NCBI GenBank assembly: GCA_011524855.1
Contig: WTJK01000007.1
Coordinates: forward strand, 1-35,302
Length of the DNA stretch: 35,302 nt
From: Methanobacteriota archaeon
Lineage (GTDB): Archaea > Thermoplasmatota > Poseidoniia > Poseidoniales > Poseidoniaceae
Direction: 5' to 3'
The notes beneath the pieces are model-generated. The model saw nothing but the letters and a program-made list of their open reading frames with translations. It was not told where the DNA came from and did not search any database. This document shows positions 24,385 through 32,773 of this stretch, in pieces. A program made the position numbers and the translations under genes. Numbering within the stretch: the first letter of the stretch is position 1; each line of letters starts with the position of its first letter.

Positions 24385-26904
24385 TCAGCGACTCATCACG
24401 GCCCGGTGAACCATGGCTTGAACGTCTTTCATTCGAGAACGCGCACCAAGTTCTCGGAAGACTGCGAGTGCTCTCTGAAGGTACTCCATGCGTTCCTGAC
24501 GGTCAGGAGAGGTGCCCCCCAAACGGGTGAGCAGTTCGCCGATCTCCATGCGCATGTCGTTGGCTTCAGCCACCACCAAGGCTTGACGGTAGTGGTCAAT
24601 GGCTTCATCGTTCTTGCCGGCATCGTGCAGCACACCACCAAGCAAGATGGTCACTTCGACAAGGGATTGGAGATCGCTGGATTCGCTCAAGGCCTCGAGG
24701 GCTGAGGAATAATGGAACATGGCCAAATCAGACTGGTTGAGTTTGGCATAGTATCGACCCAACACCGATTGAGCTCGGGCGTGAAGCAAGGGGTCTTCTC
24801 CCTCGGCCGTGCGCTCGTGGGCGGCAATGGCGTGATTCTTTGCTCGATCAAGTTCCTCAAGATCGATCAGCGCCCGAGCCAGTGTGATCTGACTGTTGAT
24901 GAGTGAAGGATCGTCATCGGACGAGAGGATGGATTCGACTTCGGCGTAGGCTTCGAGCGCTTTACTGCGCTCTTTTTTCCGACGAAGGAGGTAACCGATG
25001 TTGTTGTAGGTCCGAGCCGCCCAGAGGGCGTTGCCTTGTTCGATGTACGAGGTCAAGGCTTGCTTGTGACGCTCGAGAGCCAAATCGCTGTTGCCGTTCT
25101 TTCGAGCAACGTCGGCCAACGACGACAGCAACTGGGCTCGGATGGCTTCATCGGCGGGGTTTTGGTCCAACGCAGAGGACAACACCGTTTCTGCATCATC
25201 GAGGCGGCCCATCATGGCCATCATCTCGCCTTTGAGCTGTGAAAGATTCAGAACGGTACGAACATCGAGGCCCACCAATTCAATGTTCTCAACAAGGCCC
25301 AACAACTCAAGATGTCCCATTTGAACGAGACGGCGTCCTTCCTTTGCCACGAGAGCCGCGGCCACCTCGTGCTGTTGGGAACGGATGCTGTGGAAGATGC
25401 GCTCAAGTTGTACTTCGTTCGTGTCTGCCCGCCCTTCGTACCATTCGCTGCAGCGTTGATGGAATTCCGATTTCAACGGATCGGACATGCTCCGAAGGAG
25501 GAATTCACGGATCAAATCGTGGACGTCGTATGTTTCAGAGTCCGCACGACGAGCCAACCCCGATTCAACGAGCGAATCCAGCACGTCGGTGTCGAGTCCC
25601 TGCTGCGCCAGCGCTTCCAGCACCACGGGTTCACGGAAGATGGCCAGCGCTGACAGCACCCGCTTTTGTTCGGCGTTCAGTTTTGAGAAGATTTCCACGG
25701 TGACGTAATTCTCCAGGGTTTCGTGGTACGCACCGGCGGAAGCACCGCGGTTGATGAGTTCCAACACCAACGGGTGACCGCGTGAAAGCCCGTGGATGTG
25801 GAGCCATTGTTCGTCGTCCAACTCACCAAAACTCGACAGCAACTTTCGACCGGCATCGCTGTCCAACCCGTCAAGTGGAAGCACGAGACTGGCAATGCGT
25901 CCCTCGGCATCCTTGGCAGGAACCACGGTTTTGAACGAGCGAGAAAAAATCACCAAGCCGATGTGCTCCTCGCTGCCCAACAGCGCCAAAGCCATGGCCT
26001 GGAAGGTTTGGTGAAGCACGCTGTCAGCCACCTTGTGGAAGTCGTCGACCACCATCAGTGAAGGAGAACCCTTCAGCGAATCAACGATCAAGCGGGCGGC
26101 ATCCGCAGGATTTGGGACCGGAGTGGCTGCCAAGTAGGTCGAAAAATCCGAGTCGCCCATGCTGGAAAGCCAATCGGCGACCGACTCGAAAAACGCTCTC
26201 GAACCTTCCCAGTCTTGGCACCGGTGGTACAAGAGGTTCCTGCGGTGAACGAATTGTTCGATCAATTTGGATGCCATCGTGGTCTTCCCAATACCCGCAA
26301 TGCCGGGCACCATGAGGGTGGTCGCCCGTGCGTCGAGGAGGTTGACCATGTTGTCCATTTCTTGGGTTCGGCCGTAGAAATGACGCAGCCTTGGAAGGTC
26401 GGCAAGCGAGGTGACCAGCTGCTTTTCCACGTGTTTGGACAGGTCGCGCTGAACGAGTTCCTCGGTGAGGTTTCGCACGTCAAGAAACGCCTGCTCGTCC
26501 ATGTATCGGATGATGTCGACCGGACGCATCTCAAACGGAATCACCGATTTGGCGCTCCCCAGGGTGGTGCTTTGGACGGGGCCATCGTCGACGCGGCATC
26601 GCAAGGGATAGGTGGACAGGCGTTGCCAGGTTTCGTTGGCGAGGTGAATCCCGGAATCGGTCAAGAAGTAGGCCTTGCGCTTTCGAGACACACCCTGGAC
26701 GTGAGCCTGCCGCTCAATCAGCGTCCCCTGCTCTTTGAGCCCGGCAATCGCTCGAGGGACGTTTGATCTCGCAATGGCCACCGCATTGGCGATGCCCATC
26801 TGGGAGAGGGCAAACGGTACCTCAATGCTGTCTTTGTAATCCGAGTAATCCAACAAATGAAGCAAAATGCGTTCTTGAACGCCCGGTTTAGGTTGCCCTC
26901 CCAC
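24385..26904 (-). CDS. STAND-type ATPase regulator with wHTH and TPR repeats
   Basis: An 839-residue cytosolic signal-transduction ATPase. Residues 1-95 look like a winged helix (recognition-helix region RSNVPRAIAGLKEQG, wing with RKRKAYFLTDSG). The ATPase has a P-loop GIAGIGKT at 201-208, Walker B LMVVDD at 283-288, a sensor-like VIFSRS and the STAND GHPL motif near 376. A second helical winged domain (about 405-475) is followed by TPR-like repeats from about 560 to the end. This is the MalT/NB-ARC-like plan, in which ligand or partner binding to the repeats permits ATP-driven oligomerisation. The start is GTG at 26904, preceded by GGTGAG, and lies 20 bases after the stop of the beta-helix surface gene, so they are probably co-transcribed. 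It could be a transcription factor for surface genes. An immune (Avs-like) role is less likely because no effector domain is visible. Confidence 0.88.
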   Translation of the reverse strand: MGGQPKPGVQERILLHLLDYSDYKDSIEVPFALSQMGIANAVAIARSNVPRAIAGLKEQGTLIERQAHVQGVSRKRKAYFLTDSGIHLANETWQRLSTYPLRCRVDDGPVQSTTLGSAKSVIPFEMRPVDIIRYMDEQAFLDVRNLTEELVQRDLSKHVEKQLVTSLADLPRLRHFYGRTQEMDNMVNLLDARATTLMVPGIAGIGKTTMASKLIEQFVHRRNLLYHRCQDWEGSRAFFESVADWLSSMGDSDFSTYLAATPVPNPADAARLIVDSLKGSPSLMVVDDFHKVADSVLHQTFQAMALALLGSEEHIGLVIFSRSFKTVVPAKDAEGRIASLVLPLDGLDSDAGRKLLSSFGELDDEQWLHIHGLSRGHPLVLELINRGASAGAYHETLENYVTVEIFSKLNAEQKRVLSALAIFREPVVLEALAQQGLDTDVLDSLVESGLARRADSETYDVHDLIREFLLRSMSDPLKSEFHQRCSEWYEGRADTNEVQLERIFHSIRSQQHEVAAALVAKEGRRLVQMGHLELLGLVENIELVGLDVRTVLNLSQLKGEMMAMMGRLDDAETVLSSALDQNPADEAIRAQLLSSLADVARKNGNSDLALERHKQALTSYIEQGNALWAARTYNNIGYLLRRKKERSKALEAYAEVESILSSDDDPSLINSQITLARALIDLEELDRAKNHAIAAHERTAEGEDPLLHARAQSVLGRYYAKLNQSDLAMFHYSSALEALSESSDLQSLVEVTILLGGVLHDAGKNDEAIDHYRQALVVAEANDMRMEIGELLTRLGGTSPDRQERMEYLQRALAVFRELGARSRMKDVQAMVHRAVMSR

Positions 26905-26924
26905 GTCAACTCACCCGTTGCAGT

Positions 26925-29900
26925 TCACTGGTCGGGATTGTAGTTGGGGTCTGGAACCCACTGGTTGGAGGCCTGATCCCACAACCAACCGGGGTGCTGT
27001 GAGGCTGCCGCTGGCGCAGCAGCTTCCGTTGCTTGTGGCGTTGCTGCGGGTGCAGCATCGGTGGGCAGCGCCGGTGTTTGTTTGGCCTTGGCCCAGGCGT
27101 ACGGGTCTTCCTCAGCAGCCGCTTCTTGACCGGTCAACTCGTCCTCGTCCACCACGTCTTCGAACTCAACGAAGAAGAAGGCGCCGGCACCGAGCAAGAC
27201 AAGCACACCAACCACGATGAGCACGATGTTCAACACCCCGGAACCTCCACCGTCGGCAGAGGCCACCGAGATGGAGAATTCACCGTTCACATCTTCGCCT
27301 GCAAACTGGAAGGTTTGGTCACCCATCGTGAAGATCACTGCGGATTGGCCCTCAATCCCCAACTGACCGCTGGAGAGGTCCATTGACCACGTGCCGTCCG
27401 AAAGGACCGAGGTGTAGTTCAAGCGACCGTCGCCATCGGCGTATCGAATCGTGACAACGCTTCCGGGCATCCCCGTTCCCTGGAAGGTAGCGGGGTCATC
27501 AGCGGAGATGACGCCGGAGTCCACACGCTCAACCGTGAAGGTCACTGCCCGGACAAGAATGTTGACCTGGAGCGAATAGACCCTGGATTCGGCGTCGTCC
27601 ACGGCGTAGAACATCACACCGTTCAACGACCACTCGGGGATGTTGTTGTTGGAGAGGGCGATGCTTTCCATCGGGTCGTACACGGCTCGTCCGTCGGCCG
27701 TGAGCCGGATGTATTGGTTGTAATTGTCGTCCTCCAGCGTGCTTTCATCGTCGAAAATCCAGAATTCAAGGTCATCAATGGGTGAACCCGAACCATCGGG
27801 GTCACTGAAGAACTGGGTCAAATCGATCTCGACACCGCCACCGCACCGGTCAAGGTAGCCGGTTTGCGTGTCGCAGAAAATGGTCAAACTTCCGGGCCAT
27901 GCGGTTTCGTTGAACACCGGATCGACGTTGTTGGCGTCCAGCGGGTTGTTGATGGTCATGCGCCACACGGTGGCATCGGAGAAGTCCTCACCGTCGTAGG
28001 CACGCACCGTCACCTCGTACACCTGGTCGTGAATCAAATCGGAGGTGTCCCAATTGGCCACCCACGAGCCATCGGGGTTGAATTGGGTCACGGGGAGAAT
28101 GGCATCGTTGAGTGGAAGGCCGGTGGCCAAATCCACGATGTCAATCTCCACACGGGTCACTTGACCACCAACGTCAACCGCCACACCGATGATCTTCGTT
28201 TCCTCCGATGCACGGACCGTGTCGCCGTTGATGCCACCGGTCATCTGGTCAGCAGAGCCAATCCACGACACTTGCAGTTGAGGCCGCGTGTTCTCGTTGA
28301 CGATGTTCAGCGTGCGGGTTTCCACAGCACAGGACCCTGGCTCACCGGCCGGGCCGGGTGACTCGATGCAGAAATCCGAATCGGCAGCCCAGACGGTCAC
28401 GGTGTATTCACCGCTCAAGAGGGAAGAGACGTCCCAGTTGAACGACCAGCTCGTGGAGCCGGGCGCTGCGAAGTTGGCCACATAGTCCTCAGGACCTCGA
28501 ATGTTGAACCAGATGTTCTCGATGTCGCTGCCGTAAACACCCTGGTAGGGGTCCGAGGCGGTTCCCTGGAACAGCACGCTGCCCGTGCTGTGGGTGGTGC
28601 CGGAGTTCGGAACGTCCAGCAAGAGTGTTGGCGGAACAAGGTTCAGCTTGAACAAGCGGGAATCGACGGGGGAGTAATCCAATCCGTCGTAGGAACGAAC
28701 ACGGAACGTCACGTCCCCTTCGCCCTCAGGATGAGCCGACATGTCCCATTCGAAGGACCACGTCTTGAACGGATGGTTTTCTTCGGTGATCACGCCGCCT
28801 GCGTTGGAGGTGTCAAGGGCGGAGTACCAATCCGTTGAACCGGGCGGTTGCACCTCGACCCGCTTGATCAGGCCGAACTGCCGGTCGTTGGCCACTTGGT
28901 CAGAGCAACAGTACGGCCACTTGGCACCGTCCCAAGCTTCGCCTGTCAACACCACGTTGGTAGCAAACGATGCACCGTCCGCCTCGTTGACGGTGACGCT
29001 CGGCCGGAGGTTCTCGAGGTTGATGATTTCGTCAACCTCGCCGGACAGCACGAAGGTCAAGTCCTTCCGTCCGCTTCCAAACTTGTAGGCCTCGACCGAG
29101 TAGAAAGGCAATTCACGCCCGTTGGCACAGTCGGAATCGTCATCGTCAACGTAGGTGTCACCGTCGTTGTCAATGCCATCAGCGCAGGAATCTTCGTCCA
29201 TGATGATCGGCTGACCCGTCCCGTCATTGGATCCGGGCACGGCCACGTCGCGCTCACCAACTTGGTGGTTCCAGTTGTGGTCGAGCATGAAATCCGAGGG
29301 GAGAGAGACTTGCTGTGTGAAGCCGAAAACGTCGGTCTCGAGTTCGTAAAGCGGGAGGCCAGTTGCATCGCTGATCACGACGGTGGCACCGGCCACGTTG
29401 GAGTTCTTGGCCTTCACCTGGTAGCGAACAAGTTCACCCTCTCGAATTTGCGAACCCCAAGCAGAGTTTTGGTTCTGGACGTGAATCATGGTGGAGTCGA
29501 AGTTGGTGAGGTCAGCGAAGGAGAAGACCGTGGCGTTCTCCACGACCTCAAGCGCCAACGGCATGCCACGGGGCGGCATGGCCGAGGTGTCGGGCACCTC
29601 AATGCATGCATCCTGGACATAGGGGCATTCGCCGCTGAGCCAGCGTACGTTCACCGGGTAGAGTTCACCGCCGCCGGGGCTGGGGATTTGCTCGGATTGG
29701 ACCGTCACACGGGATTCCGTGATGTTGTACACCTGCGAGACACCGGTCCATGCGTTGCCCGAGAAGTAAGCGATGGAACCGTAGCGGTTGCCGTAGTTGT
29801 CATCGTGGACACTGACGTTGCCAGCAAACCCACCTTGCGAGTCTGCCGTGTTGTCTTGCACGTTGATGATGGCACCCTTGGCACGAATGATGTCACCGGT

Positions 29901-31328
29901 GTTGCCAGAAATGGTGTTGTCGAGGATCGACGCTGAAGCACGGAACACGTGAACGGCGGGGCAAGGGAAGTCACCGCCGTACATTTGCGAGTTGCAGGTA
30001 CCGGAGTTGTTCATGATTTGGTTGTTGGCGAGGTACAATCGGGCTGCGCTCGGAGCGGGAACCTGCCATCCCTGGTCTTGGTAGTGGTATTCACCGATGA
30101 GCACGGGCTCCTTGCCGGTTTCCGTGATGGTGTTGTTTTCGGCGACCACATCGGAGGTGCCGTAAATCCAGAGGCCGTTCCATCCACCAATGGGTCCGAT
30201 GGTGTTGCGGTGGAGTTCAACGATGGAGGAACGGATGCCAACACCGGAGCCCTCGGCTGCACCGGAGATGGTGTTGCCTTCAGCGTACACCTTTGCGCCA
30301 TCGTATGCCGTCAAACCAGCGCCTTCTTCGGTGGTGATGACGTTGTTGTTGACCAACAGCGTGTGTTGGATGTTGCCCGTGGTCTTGAGCGAGTTGGTGT
30401 CAATGGCGTTGCACTTGACGGTCACGTCCGAGTTCGTGAACGTCCCTGAGCTTTGCTTCAGTAGGACGCCGTAGGAGTTTTGTGTGATTTCGATGTCGTC
30501 GATGTCGACGTAAGAATCTTCGATGAAAATGACCGCTCGGCCGCCGCCCTGTTGGCCACAGTCAGCGTCGTTGCCGGTGAAGCTCGAGCGCTCGATGGTG
30601 AGGGCGGAAAGGATGCCGGCACCCGCACCGTAGCCACGAATGGCGGCTGCGTCGTACCCTTGACCGTCGTTGCCAAGCGTGAAAGTGGAATCGCTGATGG
30701 TCGGCGAGGCGAAGTCGACGGCGATGATGTTGGAGGTGTTGATGTTGGTGAAGCTCAATCCTTGAGCGGTCGTGCTGGACCCGTCGAACACCAGCACACC
30801 GTACTGCACCTGTTGCAGGGTCTGGACGTAAATGGGGTAACCGTAGGCGTTCTCGAAATGAGCGTACTTGATGGACGTGACCGACTGGTCGATGGTGTCT
30901 CGGATGATCATGCCCGACCCGCAACTGGCGTCCGGGTTGTTGAGCAAATTGCTGGAATTGTCGGCACATCGGCCCCAGCGAGAGGTGTCCGTTGGGTTGG
31001 ACCAGATGAAGCGGGCTTGGCTCGATTGGGAACCGGCACTGGCACCGCAGGCCGTGTCACCGATGCAGATGGCGCCTCGCACATCGATAAAGTTGCCAGC
31101 GGGGATGTTGATGGTGGTGCCTGCGTTGACGATCAGGGTAGCGCCTTCTGCCACTTCAACATCGCCTTGGAGGTTCATCGTACCGGTCCACGTCTCGGTT
31201 CCGGTCACCGTTCCAACGGTTGTCTCGTTCACGGCCTGGGCAGTGGGTGCCACGGCGAGGGCGGCAAGAATGGACAACATGTACAGCAACACGAGTGAGA
31301 TGGATTTCGATTTCTTGCTTGACGACAT
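26925..31328 (-). CDS. Giant beta-helix and Ig-like surface protein, 1467 residues
   Basis: Exported by a signal peptide (KKSKS, then a hydrophobic core ending APTAQA, about 1-33). Residues about 40-560 form a right-handed parallel beta-helix, with many short turns of the NNTISG and ENNTITETG kind, as in NosD/pectate-lyase-fold proteins. A MopE-like metal motif (CADGIDNDGDTYVDDDDSDC) lies at about 715-735, followed by at least three Ig-like modules with a WxxxWD[MVT]S signature and a cadherin-like region. The transmembrane helix is at about 1364-1388; an acidic patch, an Ala/Pro-rich linker and the tail HPGWLWDQASNQWVPDPNYN follow on the cytosolic side. No catalytic residues can be assigned. 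The start may be ATG 31328 or GTG 31337. It is followed at 20 bases by the STAND regulator. Confidence 0.9.
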   Translation of the reverse strand: MSSSKKSKSISLVLLYMLSILAALAVAPTAQAVNETTVGTVTGTETWTGTMNLQGDVEVAEGATLIVNAGTTINIPAGNFIDVRGAICIGDTACGASAGSQSSQARFIWSNPTDTSRWGRCADNSSNLLNNPDASCGSGMIIRDTIDQSVTSIKYAHFENAYGYPIYVQTLQQVQYGVLVFDGSSTTAQGLSFTNINTSNIIAVDFASPTISDSTFTLGNDGQGYDAAAIRGYGAGAGILSALTIERSSFTGNDADCGQQGGGRAVIFIEDSYVDIDDIEITQNSYGVLLKQSSGTFTNSDVTVKCNAIDTNSLKTTGNIQHTLLVNNNVITTEEGAGLTAYDGAKVYAEGNTISGAAEGSGVGIRSSIVELHRNTIGPIGGWNGLWIYGTSDVVAENNTITETGKEPVLIGEYHYQDQGWQVPAPSAARLYLANNQIMNNSGTCNSQMYGGDFPCPAVHVFRASASILDNTISGNTGDIIRAKGAIINVQDNTADSQGGFAGNVSVHDDNYGNRYGSIAYFSGNAWTGVSQVYNITESRVTVQSEQIPSPGGGELYPVNVRWLSGECPYVQDACIEVPDTSAMPPRGMPLALEVVENATVFSFADLTNFDSTMIHVQNQNSAWGSQIREGELVRYQVKAKNSNVAGATVVISDATGLPLYELETDVFGFTQQVSLPSDFMLDHNWNHQVGERDVAVPGSNDGTGQPIIMDEDSCADGIDNDGDTYVDDDDSDCANGRELPFYSVEAYKFGSGRKDLTFVLSGEVDEIINLENLRPSVTVNEADGASFATNVVLTGEAWDGAKWPYCCSDQVANDRQFGLIKRVEVQPPGSTDWYSALDTSNAGGVITEENHPFKTWSFEWDMSAHPEGEGDVTFRVRSYDGLDYSPVDSRLFKLNLVPPTLLLDVPNSGTTHSTGSVLFQGTASDPYQGVYGSDIENIWFNIRGPEDYVANFAAPGSTSWSFNWDVSSLLSGEYTVTVWAADSDFCIESPGPAGEPGSCAVETRTLNIVNENTRPQLQVSWIGSADQMTGGINGDTVRASEETKIIGVAVDVGGQVTRVEIDIVDLATGLPLNDAILPVTQFNPDGSWVANWDTSDLIHDQVYEVTVRAYDGEDFSDATVWRMTINNPLDANNVDPVFNETAWPGSLTIFCDTQTGYLDRCGGGVEIDLTQFFSDPDGSGSPIDDLEFWIFDDESTLEDDNYNQYIRLTADGRAVYDPMESIALSNNNIPEWSLNGVMFYAVDDAESRVYSLQVNILVRAVTFTVERVDSGVISADDPATFQGTGMPGSVVTIRYADGDGRLNYTSVLSDGTWSMDLSSGQLGIEGQSAVIFTMGDQTFQFAGEDVNGEFSISVASADGGGSGVLNIVLIVVGVLVLLGAGAFFFVEFEDVVDEDELTGQEAAAEEDPYAWAKAKQTPALPTDAAPAATPQATEAAAPAAASQHPGWLWDQASNQWVPDPNYNPDQ
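28020..28790 (-). repeat. Three Ig-like modules in the beta-helix surface protein
   Basis: Three related segments occur near residues 850, 960 and 1090: TWSFEWDMS, SWSFNWDVS and SWVANWDTS. Each is followed 10-20 residues later by a strand of the VTFRVRSYDG, YTVTVWAAD or YEVTVRAYDG kind. They are tandem copies of one beta-sandwich module, diverged at the sequence level. Confidence 0.75.
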
Positions 31329-31360
31329 GGGAAGCACCAAATCTCTCCATGTCCAAGCAG

Positions 31361-31369
31361 AATATAAGA
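31361..31369 (-). promoter_or_regulatory. Candidate TATA box for the beta-helix surface gene
   Basis: The minus strand reads CTTATATTC, the most TATA-like element in the window. Its centre is about 37 bases from the ATG at 31328. With the usual archaeal spacing of about 25 bases, transcription would begin near 31340, giving a very short or absent leader. Confidence 0.5.
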
Positions 31370-31399
31370 CTGCGCCCTCGTTGGCGGATTAAGAGTATC

Positions 31400-31436
31400 A
31401 AAATCGCCTAAATGTATCTTTAAAATTTGGGGAAAA
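31400..31436 (-). terminator. Candidate oligo-T terminator after the subtilase gene
   Basis: Downstream of the subtilase stop (31493) the minus strand carries three TTTT runs (31436-31433, 31425-31422, 31403-31400) in an AT-rich stretch, unlike the GC-rich surroundings. Archaeal terminators are typically such T-tracts without a required hairpin. The 152-base gap also holds the next promoter; nothing else is seen in it. Confidence 0.45.
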
Positions 31437-31492
31437 TGACGACTTCTCGATTCGTGATTGACCCGAATTTCATGCGAAATTGGCTCGCAGAT

Positions 31493-32716
31493 TCACGATG
31501 CAGTGCACATCGGGGCAGCGGCCAAAGCCTCGTACCAGGCTTGCGCATTGAGCGAACCATAGCCGCGATGCACGTCGTGACCGGGTGGTTCGTTGGGGTC
31601 AACGGATTGCATCAGTGCTGTTTTGACGGTTTCAATGCATGCCGACGACCCACCGGGTTGAGGCTTGAGATGAGGGTATGCCTCAAGCAACAACGCCAGG
31701 GTACCAGCGACAAACACGGTGGAATCCGATGTTCCGCTCGATGAGTACCAGCGGTTGTTGTCTCCCGTGCTGATGATGTTGACGCCGGGCGCCACCACCT
31801 CCGGTTTCTGATGCGGTGATGCCCGCAGCTCTCCGTTGGAATCCAACGCGGAACCGGTGGACGAATTGTCCCACAGCGACCCTGTCCGGTCGGTAGCGCC
31901 AACCGAGATCGCCAATCGGGCACTTCCAGGTGAGGCCACGTCACCGTCATCCGAGGGTCCGCCATCGTTACCCGCTGCTGCAACAACAAACACACCTGCA
32001 TCCGTCGCCTGACGCGTCGCAGCGGAAGAAGCCCCCTCGCGTTCATCCACCCGTGCAGTGGAACCACCCAGCGAGAGCGAGATGATGTCGGCCTGGAATT
32101 CAAACTGGCACCACCGAATAGCATCGGCCACGTCGGCATCCGTGCCGCTGTTGGCATCGTCGGAACCCGCACGCAAAGCGGCCACCATGGCGAACGTCAC
32201 GTTGGGCGAAATTCCATGCTGATGTGTGTTGGAAAGCAAGAGGCCGGACATGAGGGTTCCGTGGGCCACCGATCCGTAGTCCACCGGTTCTGCGGAACCG
32301 TCAATCAAATCCTTGAACGTGATGTTGACGTGTTTGAGCGCTTCGTGCGACGCATCAACCCCGGTGTCCACCATGCACAACCGCACGCCTTGTCCGCTCA
32401 GACCGACCTCTTGCAAATCTCTGACGGTCGTGGCCTCGTACGCCCACTCTGAATCAGGAAGAGGCAGTTCAATGACGTACCATTGGTTTTGCCAAGCGAC
32501 CATTCCCAACGCTACCAGCAACGCAAACAAGGCCAACCCACCGATGGTGACCGACGAACGACGTGTACGAGCAACAGGACGGACCTGTTGGGGGGCCCAG
32601 CCCATCACTTCAGAGCGCCAGGACCCCTCATGATCCACCACGGTCGGATCGACTGCAGAAAGCATGCTTCGATCCGTCGGCTCCGGGAGGTACTCCACGC
32701 CCCGAAGATCGCTCAT
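31493..32716 (-). CDS. Membrane-anchored subtilisin-family serine protease
   Basis: A 407-residue S8 peptidase. A hydrophilic cytosolic N-terminus (about 55 residues) is followed by one transmembrane helix (about 56-75, IGGLALFALLVALGMVAW). The catalytic domain is therefore outside. The triad is visible: Asp117 in CMVDTGVDASHE, His152 in SVAHGTLMSG, and Ser330 in SSSGTSDST; the oxyanion Asn250 is in AAAGNDGG. After the nucleophile the usual MAxPHVAG is replaced by DSTVFVAG, so the conserved Pro is lost. There is no pro-domain of the usual kind. The start at 32716 is preferred; a GTG at 32740 would add eight residues. It follows the partial surface protein after 57 bases, so both are probably transcribed together. 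It may process neighbouring surface proteins; this is inference. Confidence 0.9.
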   Translation of the reverse strand: MSDLRGVEYLPEPTDRSMLSAVDPTVVDHEGSWRSEVMGWAPQQVRPVARTRRSSVTIGGLALFALLVALGMVAWQNQWYVIELPLPDSEWAYEATTVRDLQEVGLSGQGVRLCMVDTGVDASHEALKHVNITFKDLIDGSAEPVDYGSVAHGTLMSGLLLSNTHQHGISPNVTFAMVAALRAGSDDANSGTDADVADAIRWCQFEFQADIISLSLGGSTARVDEREGASSAATRQATDAGVFVVAAAGNDGGPSDDGDVASPGSARLAISVGATDRTGSLWDNSSTGSALDSNGELRASPHQKPEVVAPGVNIISTGDNNRWYSSSGTSDSTVFVAGTLALLLEAYPHLKPQPGGSSACIETVKTALMQSVDPNEPPGHDVHRGYGSLNAQAWYEALAAAPMCTAS

Positions 32717-32773
32717 GCGTTCACGCCAGCCTTTCGGCACATCAACCCTTGTTCCAACGGGACACGTTGGGCC

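Noticed and set aside
24385-26904. STAND ATPase as an antiphage Avs-type defence gene
   Set aside because: No nuclease, protease or membrane effector domain and no defence neighbours; the N-terminal winged helix favours a regulator.
28848-29936. Long plus-strand open frame opposite the beta-helix gene
   Set aside because: Shadow frame; the minus strand has signal peptide, domains and anchor in order.
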